From: CAZBRS01 sp964494475
GTDB taxonomy: Bacteria; Myxococcota_A; UBA9042; CAZBRS01
Length of the DNA: 64,000 nucleotides
Assembly (NCBI GenBank): GCA_964494475.1
Contig: CAZBRS010000015.1
Coordinates: forward strand, 31,605-95,604
Direction: 5' to 3'
The notes beneath the pieces are model-generated. The model worked only from the letters and a program-made list of their open reading frames with translations. It was not told the origin of the DNA and made no database searches. The stretch's first letter is position 1. The number at the start of each line of letters is the position of its first letter. Both the position numbers and the translations under genes were made by a program. Shown in pieces: positions 35,498 to 44,968 of this stretch.

Positions 35498-36751
35498 CTA
35501 CCATACTCGAACGACGACCTGATCCTGGGCGCTGACCGCGCCCGCCGCGTCGGTGACCCACAGCCCGAACGCGTACAGGCCGGGTACGTCGGGCGTGAAC
35601 GAGGCCGTGCTCGAGGCGCCCAGGGCCGTACCGGGCGCGCCCAGGCTGCCGAAGGGCACGGCGTTCACGACCCAGCGGTACGTGAGCGCGTCGCCGTTGG
35701 GGTCGAAGCTCAGGCTGCCGTCGAGGGGGACGGCCGGCCCGATGCCCACGTCGCCCACGGGCAGCAGCTGGTCGCCGAGCACGAAGCGCGCCGCCGCGTA
35801 GGGCGCGCCGTTGGCCACGCACACGCCGCCCGCCAGGCACGTCTTGCCGACGCCGCATGCGGCGACGGACGTGCAGGGCGCCCCGCACTTCCCGGTGGCC
35901 GCGTCGCATACGTCGCCGGCGTGCTGGCAGGGGGCGAAGCACGGGTTGAACACGCACAGGCCCTCGACGCACGTCATGTTGTAGGCGCACGTACCCTCGG
36001 AGCTGCAGGGATCGGCCACCTGGCACGCGCCCGACTGGCAGTACTGGCCCGCGCCGCAGGGCGCGTCGCTGGAGCACTCCGGCAGGACGCACTGACCCTC
36101 GCGGCACACGAGCCGCGGGTTCTTGCACTCGGGGTCGCCCTGGCAGACGGCGGGCTTGCACACGTGCACGACGGGCTCGCAGGCCTGGCCCTCGCCGCAG
36201 TCGCCGTTCCAGGTGCAGGGGCCCATTTCGCACTGGCCGAGGTCGGTGCGGCAGAGGGTGGGGAAGGGGCAGGCCGACGAGTCGGTGCACGGGATGGCGA
36301 CCGAGAACGGCGGGGGCACGCAGCCCCGCACGCCGCCCGAGAGCCACTGGCAGACGAGGCCCCACTCGGCGCAGTCGGCGTGGGCGTCGCAGGGCACGGT
36401 GCAGCCGGCGGCCGCCGAGGTCGAGAAGCACAGGCCCGACTGGCAGTCGGAGCCGCTGGCGCAGGGCTCGCCGAACGCGCCGTCGCCCTTGGGCAGGTCG
36501 GTCGGGATGTCGAGGGGCTGGAGACCCCCGTCGTCGGTCGTAGCCACGTCGTTCGCGTCGTCGCCGGGCCCCGGGTCGGCCTGGGGACCGGGATCGCCCG
36601 GGGCTGCATCGGAGGCCGCGTCCCAGGCGCCGAAGTCGGCGCTGGCGTCGGGTCCGGGGCCGGCGCTGTCGCGTTCGCCCCCACCGTCACCGCCACCGCA
36701 GGCGACCGCCAGGAGGCCGAGTGCCAGGACGCCGAAGGCGTGCATTCTCAT
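35498..36751 (-). CDS. Cysteine-rich lipoprotein with C-terminal PKD-like domain
   Basis: 417 residues. Lipobox L-A-V-A-C (Cys18) after a short hydrophobic run. A low-complexity Gly/Asp/Pro stalk (20-90) is followed by a central cysteine-rich region (about 100-315), with repeats like CxxxxDCQSGLCF, GPCTWNGDCGEGQAC and ACGVGKTCLAGGVC. The C-terminal 90 residues form an Ig-like PKD domain (AVPLDGSLSFDPNGDALTYRW, PDVPGLYAFGLWVTD). PKD domains mediate surface interactions. ATG 36751 is preceded by AGAGG seven bases upstream. The domain order (stalk, Cys-rich, PKD) is typical of predicted myxobacterial surface proteins. No catalytic residues are seen. Confidence 0.75.
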   Translation of the reverse strand: MRMHAFGVLALGLLAVACGGGDGGGERDSAGPGPDASADFGAWDAASDAAPGDPGPQADPGPGDDANDVATTDDGGLQPLDIPTDLPKGDGAFGEPCASGSDCQSGLCFSTSAAAGCTVPCDAHADCAEWGLVCQWLSGGVRGCVPPPFSVAIPCTDSSACPFPTLCRTDLGQCEMGPCTWNGDCGEGQACEPVVHVCKPAVCQGDPECKNPRLVCREGQCVLPECSSDAPCGAGQYCQSGACQVADPCSSEGTCAYNMTCVEGLCVFNPCFAPCQHAGDVCDAATGKCGAPCTSVAACGVGKTCLAGGVCVANGAPYAAARFVLGDQLLPVGDVGIGPAVPLDGSLSFDPNGDALTYRWVVNAVPFGSLGAPGTALGASSTASFTPDVPGLYAFGLWVTDAAGAVSAQDQVVVRVW

Positions 36752-36805
36752 GATCGAACCTCTGCAGACGTTGACCGAATGCGCGCGACTATCGGGAGCG
36801 CGCCC

Positions 36806-36830
36806 GGCGTGGGCTCCGGGCGCCCACGCC
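36806..36830. repeat. Hairpin GGCGTGGGC / GCCCACGCC in the lipoprotein intergenic region
   Basis: Nine-base perfect arms with a seven-base loop, between the 44-base palindrome and the ATG of the 36751 gene. There is no T-run on either side. It may be a leader structure for the minus-strand gene. Confidence 0.45.
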
Positions 36831-36841
36831 GACAGCAACAA

Positions 36842-36885
36842 CCGTTCTGAGCGTTCGTGAATGCATTCACGAACGCTCAGAACGG
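36842..36885. terminator. 44-base perfect palindrome at the end of the 38400 gene
   Basis: A 22-base sequence (starting CCGTTCTGAGCGTTC) is followed directly by its exact complement, centred on ATGCAT at 36861-36866. It includes the stop codon (36879-36877) of the minus-strand lipoprotein gene. As RNA it gives a very stable hairpin just after that gene, followed by a weak T/G-rich tail, so it is a probable transcription stop. A DNA-binding site or a cruciform-forming element is the alternative. Confidence 0.6.
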
Positions 36886-38400
36886 GAAATCGAAGGCGCA
36901 GGGGCTGGTGCTTCCGCTCCAACTGGTGACCGTGTTGCCGAGCGGCGTGAGCGTGCCCGCGGGCATGTCGACGTCGACCACCTGCCACAGGTCGTTGGTG
37001 TTGGTCAGCTTCTGGGGGCCGTAGGTGCCGGCCAGCACGCCCTTCAGGTAGATCTGGACCGTGACGTTCGTGGACGTGCCGCTGCTCGACTCGTAGTTGT
37101 CGCGGAAGTAGTGCATGACCACGCGGTACTTGCCTGGCTTCGGCTCCTGCACGTTGATGTTCTCGGGCCCGTAGCCGTCGATGTCGTCGTAGTCGAGGAA
37201 GGCGTCGTCGACGTAGTCACCGGTCGTGCCCCAGTCGGGGCTGCTGTTGCCGTAGAAGCAGTCGTCGGGGCAGGTGAAGAGCGAGCCCCCCGGGAAGAGC
37301 AGGTGCGTGTCGACGTCGCAGTCGTCGGCGTCCCACTCGACGTTGATGTGCAGGCCGATGTCTTCGAGGGGAGGGGGCACGCCCGTGCCCGTCACGTTCA
37401 CGTTGACCTCGGCGTTGTCGGGGTCGGTGCTCTTCACGATCCACTTGCCGCTGTCGGGTCCGGCCAGGCCCGGCGAGTAGGTGCTGGTCACGACGAACGT
37501 ACCCCCCGGCGGCACGGTCAGCGGATAGGCGGGCTGGGGCGTCAACTGGAACTCGGCGGAGAGCGACCCCCCGAAGAAGCCGGCGCCGCGCGCGATGTCC
37601 TTCACGACCAGGGGCACCGCCGTGTCGCAGTTGCGCACGGTGAAGTCGAGCGCCTTGGATTGGCCGCGCACCACCGTGCCGTAGTTCAGGGTGGCGGGCA
37701 GCACCTGGATGCAGGGCACCGGGTCGGGGCCGGTGATCTTGGCGTAGGAGTCGAACTTGACCTCGACCCAGGGCTGCTGGGGATCGTTCGAGTGGACCCG
37801 CAGCCACGCCGGCCCCGGCGCGGGCTTCTGCACGAAGCCGACGGTGAAGGTGGCCTGGGCGTAGGCCTCGAGCTTCAGGGGCAGGGGGGGCACCTGGTGC
37901 AGCGAGAACGCGGGGTGCGAGCCCGCCTTCCAGTCGATGACGTCGACGATCAGCGTTCCCTGGCCCGCGTTCGTGATCGTCACCTCGCGACCCTGGATCT
38001 CGGGGTTGTCTTCGATGTAGGTGAACGTGTAGCTGGTGTTCGGGTCCACGAAGATCGAGGGCGCCTTGGCCGGATCGACGTCGGCGGGCTGGACCAGATC
38101 GTCGGGCGTGTCGGGCGTCGGCACGTCGGAGGGAGCGAGGTCAGGGGAGTGGGAGTCGTCCGGCGCGTCGTCGACGTGGGCGTCGGGCGAGGGCGTGTCG
38201 GAGCCTGCGCTGTCCTTGTCCCACGCGTCGAACAACGGGACGGTGTCGTCGTCGACCTGCTTGCAGCGCCCGTTCACGCAGGGAGCCCCGCCGCAGTCGG
38301 CCTCGGTCACGCACTCGTCGACGTTCGTGCCGCCCTGATCGGCCGACGAGCACGCGGCCACGAGGAGCAGCCCCACGAGCAGAACGCGCCAAGCACCCAT
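36877..38400 (-). CDS. Lipoprotein with choice-of-anchor-D-like (ASPM/Hydin) domains
   Basis: 507 residues. Lipobox L-V-A-A-C (Cys17), an EGF-like cysteine cluster (CVTEADCGGAPCVNGRC), then an acidic Ser/Pro/Asp stalk (50-120). Two immunoglobulin-like modules follow: VTITNAGQGTLIVDVIDW...FSLHQVP and VLPATLNYGTVVRGQSKALDFTVRNC...FFGGSLSAEFQL. These resemble the ASPM-SPD-2-Hydin/choice-of-anchor D family (N-x-G-x-G-x-L and G-x-V-x-x-G-x-S). The last 130 residues, with D-x-D-x-D-T-H-L, DDIDGYGPENI and GKYRVVMHYF, look like a YfaP-type or DUF2135-like beta domain. ATG 38400 has GGAGG five bases upstream. Probably a surface or periplasmic binding protein. Confidence 0.75.
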   Translation of the reverse strand: MGAWRVLLVGLLLVAACSSADQGGTNVDECVTEADCGGAPCVNGRCKQVDDDTVPLFDAWDKDSAGSDTPSPDAHVDDAPDDSHSPDLAPSDVPTPDTPDDLVQPADVDPAKAPSIFVDPNTSYTFTYIEDNPEIQGREVTITNAGQGTLIVDVIDWKAGSHPAFSLHQVPPLPLKLEAYAQATFTVGFVQKPAPGPAWLRVHSNDPQQPWVEVKFDSYAKITGPDPVPCIQVLPATLNYGTVVRGQSKALDFTVRNCDTAVPLVVKDIARGAGFFGGSLSAEFQLTPQPAYPLTVPPGGTFVVTSTYSPGLAGPDSGKWIVKSTDPDNAEVNVNVTGTGVPPPLEDIGLHINVEWDADDCDVDTHLLFPGGSLFTCPDDCFYGNSSPDWGTTGDYVDDAFLDYDDIDGYGPENINVQEPKPGKYRVVMHYFRDNYESSSGTSTNVTVQIYLKGVLAGTYGPQKLTNTNDLWQVVDVDMPAGTLTPLGNTVTSWSGSTSPCAFDFPF

Positions 38401-38465
38401 GCTCACCTCCGACCCTTCGACCCCGCAGGGTAGCGACTTTACGGTCGTTGCGCCAGCGTTCGCGT

Positions 38466-41400
38466 TCAGGCCTCGACGCGGATGGCCGTGCCCAGCTCGT
38501 CCTTCAGGCGGCTGAACGAGGCGGACTCCTGGTAGAAGAGCAGATCGGTCACCGCGGCCTCGGCCGTGAGCCCCTCGGCGTAGAAGCCCTCTTCCTTCAG
38601 CGCCGCCAGCGCCACCTCGACGTCGTTGGCCACGGCCAGCCCGAACCGGTTCAGGTTCAGCTCGGTGGCGCGCACCCAGGCCTTGATGTCGATGGTCTCG
38701 CCGCGCTGCACGAAGGCGTCGACCACGTCGTGGAGCTCCTGCTTGCGGGCCTCGTCGGGGGCCGACACGATCAGCCGTGCGATGCTCTCGACCTGGGCGC
38801 GCTCTTCCTCGGGCACGCCGAACCCGGGGTTGAACGCGGCCAGCGCGCCCAGCAGCAGCGCCCGCAGGTCGCGCACCGGATACACCCGCCAGGCCACGTT
38901 CTCTTCCCGGAACGACGCCAGGTATTTTCCGAGCTCGAAGGCCAGCTTCTTGAGGTTGGGCTCGTCGAGCACCCGGCGGCCGAGCACCAGGGTCGGCAGG
39001 TCGAGGCGCTCCTTCCGGCAGAAGAAGTCGGCCGAGGAGGTCGCGAACGCGATGCGCTCGACCCCCAGCACCTCGGTGAGCAGCCCCGAGAGTGCGACGG
39101 CGTTGCGGTGCTGGTCGGCGTTCAGCGGCCCGCTCAGCGGGTAGCCGAGCGCCGCGGCGTCGCGCTTCTGCAGGCTGTCGCCGAGGAAGCGATCGACCAG
39201 CCCCAGCAGGCGGCCCGTGGGCAGCAGCCCCGCCGTCTCGGTGCGGTACAGCAGCTTCTCGACCACGTCGGCCCCGAGCCGCACCTTCTTCAACCGGATC
39301 GCCTTCTGCACGTAGGCGCGGTGGAACTGCTCCTCCTTCTCGTCGGCCAGCCCGAGCAGCCGGATGACGCCGCACAGGTTCCACACGCGATCGTAGTTCT
39401 TGCGGCGGGTGAAGTAGCCGCGCAGGAACTTCAGGGACTCCTTGCGCGTGGGCAGGATGGCCAGCAGCCGCTCGTGGAGCACGGCCTTGCGCTCGTCGTC
39501 GTCGGTCAGCTCGATCAGCAGCTCGAGGGGCTCCCCCTCGTCGGGGCGCAGCGCCGACGCCTTCTCGAGCGCGGTGCCGGCCCGCTCGGGGTCGCTGAGC
39601 GAGTTCAGGTAGATCTTGCCGAGGTTCAGGAAGAGCTTGTACTCGAGCGTGGTCTTTCCGGCCCCCCGGATGCGCTGGATCATGCGCTGGTAGGCCTCGA
39701 CCTGCGCCGCGGCGTCGTTCAGGCGCGCGGCGATCTCTTCGAGGGCCGAGAAGGCCTCGAGGCGCTCGGCGTCGCAGTCGAGGCTGCGATCGAACCACTC
39801 GAGGGCCTTGCGGGCCTCGGGGGTGTGATCGCGCACGAGCACGCCCAGGGTGTAGTACGTCGACGCCCGCCGCCGTACGTCGGCGTCGGCGTCGGCGAAG
39901 CGCTCGAGCAGGCGGATGCCGTCCTGGAAGCGCTGGCGGTCGAGGTAGATCTGCAAGAGGCGGATGGTGGCGTCGGCCAGCGACGGGTCGGCCTGCACCA
40001 GCGCCTCGTAGGCCTCGAGCGCCGGATCGAGGCGCTGCAGCTTCGTGGCGTACCAGTCGGCCACCTGCATCCGGAGCTCCTGGCGCTCCTTCTCGAAGGG
40101 CGACTTCTCGATCAGCGTCTTGGCGTAGGCGATGGCCTTCTCGAAGGATCCCTCGGCCGCCAGCGCCTTGACCAGGTCGCGCAGGATCTCCGGGTCGTCG
40201 GACTGATCGGCCGCGGCGCGCTCCATCATGGCCACGCGCCCCTCGACCGCCTCGAGCCTGGCCGTGAGCTCGTTCAGCTTCTTGCGGGCGACGGGGACGG
40301 CGGCCCGGGGCAGGCGCTCGATGTCCTGCTCGAGCAGCTTCTTGAAGATCCGGTGGGTCTCCTCGGCGCGGCCCAGGCGATCGAGGGCGAAGGCCAGGCC
40401 CATCTCGACCTCGGTGGCGCCCGGATCGACGGCCAGGGCCTTCTGGTAGTAGATCACGGCCACGTCGTCCTTGCGCAGCTCTTCGGCCACGCGGCCCAAC
40501 TGCTGCAGCAGGCGGACGCGCAGGGCCGGCTCGCCGAGCTCGGCCAGGTGGTCGAGCACGTGGGCGCCGAGCGCGTCGGCGTCGGTCCAGCGGCGCAGGC
40601 GGATCAACAGGTCGAGCAGCGGAGGCACCACCACCCCCCGGCCGGGCAGCCCGCCGTCGCCCGCGGCGCCCGTGTCGTCGTCGGGCAGCAGGGACAGCGC
40701 CTCGCCGAACAACTGGGCGGCGCGCTCGAGGTCGGACAGGCGGTCGCGCGCGAGGGTGGCCCCTTCGAGGCAGAGGCGCACGCGCTCGAGGGGCTTGGTG
40801 GCCAGGACCCGCAGCCGATCGAGCAACCCCAGCGCGTCGCGCCAGCGGCCGCGGGCGCGCTGGATCGACGCCAGCCCGCCGAGCGCCGGCACGTAGTCGG
40901 GGTTGAACGCCAGGGCCGCCTCGAACGCGGCCGCCGCGCCGTCGAGATCGGCCAGCTTCTCGTGCAGCAGCGCCCCGCGCTCGGTGTGGAGCACCTCGAC
41001 CTGCGGCAGGATGCCGAGGCGCAGCTGATCGTCGACGTTGGCGAGGGCGGCCTCCCACATCTCGTGGGCCAGGCAGAGGTCGCGCACGCGGGACAGCAGG
41101 CGCACCTGCTCGGCGCCCTCGGCCAGGGCGACCGCCTGGTTCAGCAGGCCGATGGCCGAGAGCGGGTTCTGGAACGAGACCTCGTAGATCTCGGCCATCT
41201 TCTCGAGCACCGCGACGCGCTCTTCGGGCAATTCGGCCAGGGCCAGGTACGCGCGGTAGAAGTGCAGCACGTCGTGCCAGCGATCGGCCGCCAGCAGCAG
41301 GGAGACGATGCGCGTGAGCAGCGCCTCGTTGCGCGGATCGACGCCGTACCACTCGATGAGGGTCTCGGTGGCCGAGGGCTTGTCGTCGAGCACGCTCTCG

Positions 41401-44400
41401 TAGATGTAGGCCAGGCTCTCGAGGTAGTGGCGACGCAGCTCCCACTTCGAGGTGGTGCGCATCGACTCGTGCAGCGCCGAGGCGATGTTCTGCCACTCCT
41501 CGCCCGTCATCTTGCGATCGAGCAGGTGCTGCAGGCCGTCCTGGCCCGCCCGGCCCGCGCGCACCTCTTCGAGGTAGATGTCGAGGGCGTCCTTCACGCG
41601 CGCCAGGCGGTTCTCGAGCAGGCCCGCCACGATCAGGCGCAGCTCGGGTCGCCGTTCGGGGAAGGCGACGCTCTGGCCCTCGAGCGTGTCGAGCAGCGCG
41701 TTCCAGTCTTCGAGCGCCTCGTGGATGGTCCGCAGGTGCTGCCAGGCGCCCTCGTGGCGAGGGTCCCCTTCGAGCACGCGCTCGAAGTACTGGATGGCGA
41801 TGGCGATGGTGTCGGGGTCGGCCTCGAGGTCGGAGCCGAGGGCGAAGTACAGGGACCGCCGCTCGGCCTCGTCGGTGACCGTGCGCTCGAGGTGCTCGAG
41901 CACGCCGCGGGCCTGGTCGAGCTGACCGGCGCGGGCGAAGAGGCGCAGCAGGCGCACCAGGCCCGGCCGGCCGATGTGGTCGCGCTCGAGCAGCTCGGCC
42001 AGCAGCAGCACGGCCCGCTCGGGGTCGTTCAGCAGCGTCTCGGCGAAGATCGAGGCCTTGAGGACCAGCTCTTGCCCGAAGGCCGCGATGCGCGCGGGCA
42101 CGTCGGCCTCGACCCGCTGCACGAAGCGCTCGGCCTGGCCGTGGGTGCGCACCAGCCGCTCGAGCTCGGCCCACAAAATGCGCCGGGCCGGGCAGCGGGT
42201 CAGGCCCGCCTCGACGATCGAGAACAGGCGGTCGGGTTCGGCGCCCCCGGACTCCTCGAGCCACAGCCAGTCGAGCGTGCGCTGGGCGGCGTGCTCGGGG
42301 TCGGCGGCGGCCTCGGCGCGCAGCCGGTGGAGCTCGCGGAGGCTGGCGTCGTTGCGCGCGGCGCGGGCCACCTGCGCCACCCGCTCGAAGAGCTGATCGT
42401 CCTGGGGCGTGATCTCGAAGGCGCGCAGCAGGTGCTCCAGGCCCGTGCGCACGTCGCCCAGGCGCTCGACGTGCAGCGCGCCCAGTTGGACGAGGCGGCG
42501 CGCGCGCTCGGCGGGCTCGAGCTCCTGGGCCAGCAGGCGCTTCAGGTGCTCGGCGGCCTCGGCGGCGTTGCCGGCGTCGCGCTCCAGGCACGCCAGCTCG
42601 GAGAGCACGGCGCGATTGCCCGGGCTGCGGGCCAGCGCGTCCTCGAGCACGGCGATGGTCTGCGCCCGCGGGGCCTGGCGCAGGCGGAGCGCGGTGCCCA
42701 GGCGCACCAGCGCCTCGACGTGCTCGCGCTCGCCGAGGAAGTCGGCCTGCTCGACCAGGGCTCGGAGCGCCCGGACGGCGCGCTCGGAGGCCTCCTCGGG
42801 GGGGATCAGGCGGGCCAGGGCGCGCAGGGTGTCGAGATCGCCGGGCAGCTCGCCCAGCAGGCGCAGGGCGAAGCCGATGGCGGCCTCGCGTCCCGTCGGC
42901 GTCTGGCCGTGCCACGCCACCAGGTCGCGGAGCAGCGCCACGCGCCGCTCGATCTCGGCGGCCGGCAGCCGGTTGAGCTCGCGCTCGGCGAGCTGGGCTT
43001 CGCGCGTGCGGTCGTCGGCCAGCCGCGCCAGCCGGATGCGCTCGCGCAGGTTCTCGAGGGTGTCGCCCGCCAGGTGCGCGAGCTCTTCGGCGAAGGCCAG
43101 CGCCTCGGCGTAGCGACCCAGCCGCTCGCCGGTCAGCCGCGTGAGCGTGCGCAGCACCTTGGCGCGCTCGTGGGTGCTCTCGACCAGGGTGAGCCGATCG
43201 TTCAGCAGCTCGAAGGCCTTGGCGTGGTCGGGCAGCTTCTCGTACCACGCGGCCAGCACGGCCAGCGCGCCCAGGTTGTGGCGACAGCGGTCGAGCGCCT
43301 CTTCGTAGGCGGCCACGCCGGCGTCGTGGTCGTGGGGCAGGAGCAGCGCGCCCTTGGCCGCCAGGAACATGGAGGCGGGTGCGGACGGCTCGAAGCGGGC
43401 GATGCGCTCGTCGAGCAGCGCCAGGCCGACCTCGCGGTCCCCGAGCTCCAGGGCCTCCTGCAGCAGGCCGGCGTCGAAGTTCGGCCACGTGGGCGTGGCC
43501 TCCTGCGCCAGGGCGCGCAGCCGCGCGAGCACGGGGGCCGGATCGCGGGCCTCGGCGCCCGCGAGCTCGCACCACGCGATGGCGTCGGCGCGGAAGGCCG
43601 ACAGGGAGGGCGCCGCCACGGTCGACAGCGCGTCGAGGCCCGCGACGTTCGGCAGGGCGTCGACCAGCGCCGCCAGGGCGGCGCGCGCGTCCGGCTCGCT
43701 CCAGGCCGCGGGCTCGGCGGGGGGGCGCCACTTCCACAGGCCGTCGACGCCCAGCGCCAGCGCGGAGGGCGCCAGGCTGGCCACGCCCAGGTTGGCGGCG
43801 CGGGCACCGTCGGTTCCCTTCAGGGCCGCGAGCACCAGGGCCGCCAGGGTGGCGGGCGCCGGGTCGGGCTGCCAGGCGAGCAGCGGCTCGAGCGAGGGCA
43901 CCTGCAGGGGTTCGCTCGCGAAGACGGGCTGCCCGTAGCGCAGGCGCGCCGGCAGGGCCTCGAAGCGCAGCAGGTGGGGCGTGTCGGGCTGCACCAGGGT
44001 CTGCAGCACGCTGCGCGCCCGTTCGCTGGTGGGCACGCGCAGCCAGCGCCAGGCGCCGAGCTCGCGATCGAGCACCAGCGCGTCGCCGCCTGCGCGCCCG
44101 AGCAGCTCGAAGCGCTCGTCGTAGAGCGTGCCGGTCAGGCCGTCGAAGGCGCGGCCGTCGAACTCGAGGGGGCGGGCGTCGAGGCTCAGGTCGCGCGACG
44201 AGAAGAACAGGTAGCCCGTGACGGGGTCGACCCCCACCATGCGCTCGAGGGCCGCGTAGTGCCCGAACACGGCGCCGCCGTACTCGAAGTAGAAGGGGTC
44301 GAGCCGCAGGAGCTCGCCCGTCGGGCCGTGCAGCGCCACCACGTCGCCCAGGTCGCTGCCGCGGCCGGGGAAGGGCAGGCCCTCAGTGGCCCCGCCGAAC

Positions 44401-44867
44401 GCGTGCAGGCGCGTGGCGCGCCCCTCGCGCACCAGGAAGAACAGCACGTCGGCCGAAGGGGCCAGGCGGAGCGCCAGCGCGCGCAGGTCGTCGCGGCTCG
44501 CCAGGGCCTCGTCGGGCAGGTTGCCGTGCTCGATGAACGAGGCCTTCCAGGCCAGCGCCCGGCGCACGTCGGCCGCCCATCCGTCGCCGGGCGGCAGGAG
44601 CGAGGGGAACGCCACCTTGGCGTCGGGAGCGAGCGCCAGGGCCAGGTCGAGCAGCTCGTCGGCCGACAGCAGGCGCAGCCGCTTCAGGCGCTCGGCAGGG
44701 ACACCGGCCGCGATGGCCCGCGCGACCTCGGCCAGGCACGCCAGCCGATTGGCCTCCTCGACGGCCCGCAGCAGGTGCACGGTCGCGACGCGGGCGTCGT
44801 CGGCCAGGCGCGCGAGCAGCAGGGGGATGCCGAAGGTCGGGAACGCGCGAAGCGTGGGCTCCGTCAT
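38466..44867 (-). CDS. Giant tetratricopeptide-repeat protein
   Basis: 2,133 residues without a signal peptide or transmembrane segment. The first 470 residues are a non-repeat region with mixed helices and a beta-rich portion (about 150-300). From about residue 480 onward the chain is a long array of TPR-like helical pairs (for example AVAAYEEALDRCRHNLGALAVLAAWYEKL and AVIYYQKALAVDPGATEVEMGLAFALDRLGRAEE). The final 280 residues (from about 1850) form a separate mixed domain with YLASFREENVAWRVYPV. The size suggests a cytoplasmic scaffold or assembly platform. ATG 44867 has GGGAG upstream; the promoter match is at 44909-44937. The gene is preserved at full length without frameshift, so it is under selection. 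Confidence 0.8.
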   Translation of the reverse strand: MTEPTLRAFPTFGIPLLLARLADDARVATVHLLRAVEEANRLACLAEVARAIAAGVPAERLKRLRLLSADELLDLALALAPDAKVAFPSLLPPGDGWAADVRRALAWKASFIEHGNLPDEALASRDDLRALALRLAPSADVLFFLVREGRATRLHAFGGATEGLPFPGRGSDLGDVVALHGPTGELLRLDPFYFEYGGAVFGHYAALERMVGVDPVTGYLFFSSRDLSLDARPLEFDGRAFDGLTGTLYDERFELLGRAGGDALVLDRELGAWRWLRVPTSERARSVLQTLVQPDTPHLLRFEALPARLRYGQPVFASEPLQVPSLEPLLAWQPDPAPATLAALVLAALKGTDGARAANLGVASLAPSALALGVDGLWKWRPPAEPAAWSEPDARAALAALVDALPNVAGLDALSTVAAPSLSAFRADAIAWCELAGAEARDPAPVLARLRALAQEATPTWPNFDAGLLQEALELGDREVGLALLDERIARFEPSAPASMFLAAKGALLLPHDHDAGVAAYEEALDRCRHNLGALAVLAAWYEKLPDHAKAFELLNDRLTLVESTHERAKVLRTLTRLTGERLGRYAEALAFAEELAHLAGDTLENLRERIRLARLADDRTREAQLAERELNRLPAAEIERRVALLRDLVAWHGQTPTGREAAIGFALRLLGELPGDLDTLRALARLIPPEEASERAVRALRALVEQADFLGEREHVEALVRLGTALRLRQAPRAQTIAVLEDALARSPGNRAVLSELACLERDAGNAAEAAEHLKRLLAQELEPAERARRLVQLGALHVERLGDVRTGLEHLLRAFEITPQDDQLFERVAQVARAARNDASLRELHRLRAEAAADPEHAAQRTLDWLWLEESGGAEPDRLFSIVEAGLTRCPARRILWAELERLVRTHGQAERFVQRVEADVPARIAAFGQELVLKASIFAETLLNDPERAVLLLAELLERDHIGRPGLVRLLRLFARAGQLDQARGVLEHLERTVTDEAERRSLYFALGSDLEADPDTIAIAIQYFERVLEGDPRHEGAWQHLRTIHEALEDWNALLDTLEGQSVAFPERRPELRLIVAGLLENRLARVKDALDIYLEEVRAGRAGQDGLQHLLDRKMTGEEWQNIASALHESMRTTSKWELRRHYLESLAYIYESVLDDKPSATETLIEWYGVDPRNEALLTRIVSLLLAADRWHDVLHFYRAYLALAELPEERVAVLEKMAEIYEVSFQNPLSAIGLLNQAVALAEGAEQVRLLSRVRDLCLAHEMWEAALANVDDQLRLGILPQVEVLHTERGALLHEKLADLDGAAAAFEAALAFNPDYVPALGGLASIQRARGRWRDALGLLDRLRVLATKPLERVRLCLEGATLARDRLSDLERAAQLFGEALSLLPDDDTGAAGDGGLPGRGVVVPPLLDLLIRLRRWTDADALGAHVLDHLAELGEPALRVRLLQQLGRVAEELRKDDVAVIYYQKALAVDPGATEVEMGLAFALDRLGRAEETHRIFKKLLEQDIERLPRAAVPVARKKLNELTARLEAVEGRVAMMERAAADQSDDPEILRDLVKALAAEGSFEKAIAYAKTLIEKSPFEKERQELRMQVADWYATKLQRLDPALEAYEALVQADPSLADATIRLLQIYLDRQRFQDGIRLLERFADADADVRRRASTYYTLGVLVRDHTPEARKALEWFDRSLDCDAERLEAFSALEEIAARLNDAAAQVEAYQRMIQRIRGAGKTTLEYKLFLNLGKIYLNSLSDPERAGTALEKASALRPDEGEPLELLIELTDDDERKAVLHERLLAILPTRKESLKFLRGYFTRRKNYDRVWNLCGVIRLLGLADEKEEQFHRAYVQKAIRLKKVRLGADVVEKLLYRTETAGLLPTGRLLGLVDRFLGDSLQKRDAAALGYPLSGPLNADQHRNAVALSGLLTEVLGVERIAFATSSADFFCRKERLDLPTLVLGRRVLDEPNLKKLAFELGKYLASFREENVAWRVYPVRDLRALLLGALAAFNPGFGVPEEERAQVESIARLIVSAPDEARKQELHDVVDAFVQRGETIDIKAWVRATELNLNRFGLAVANDVEVALAALKEEGFYAEGLTAEAAVTDLLFYQESASFSRLKDELGTAIRVEA

Positions 44868-44908
44868 GGGGGTCTCCCTGCCAGGTGGAAGCGAACCTGA
44901 TTCTGTAA

Positions 44909-44937
44909 TGTGTACCGGACATCGCGGCGGGGGTCAA
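44909..44937 (-). promoter_or_regulatory. Probable promoter of the giant TPR gene
   Basis: On the minus strand: TTGACC (44937-44932), 17-base spacer, TACACA (44914-44909). Confidence 0.45.
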
Positions 44938-44968
44938 CGCTCGCGCGGCGGTTTGTGCCGGGGGCCGA

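Noticed and set aside
38448..44900. A 2,150-codon open frame on the plus strand opposite the giant TPR gene
   Set aside because: It is low complexity in Gln, Glu, Leu, Arg and Val, with no domain. The minus frame has clear TPR repeats and a promoter. In very GC-rich DNA the antisense frame of a real gene often stays open.
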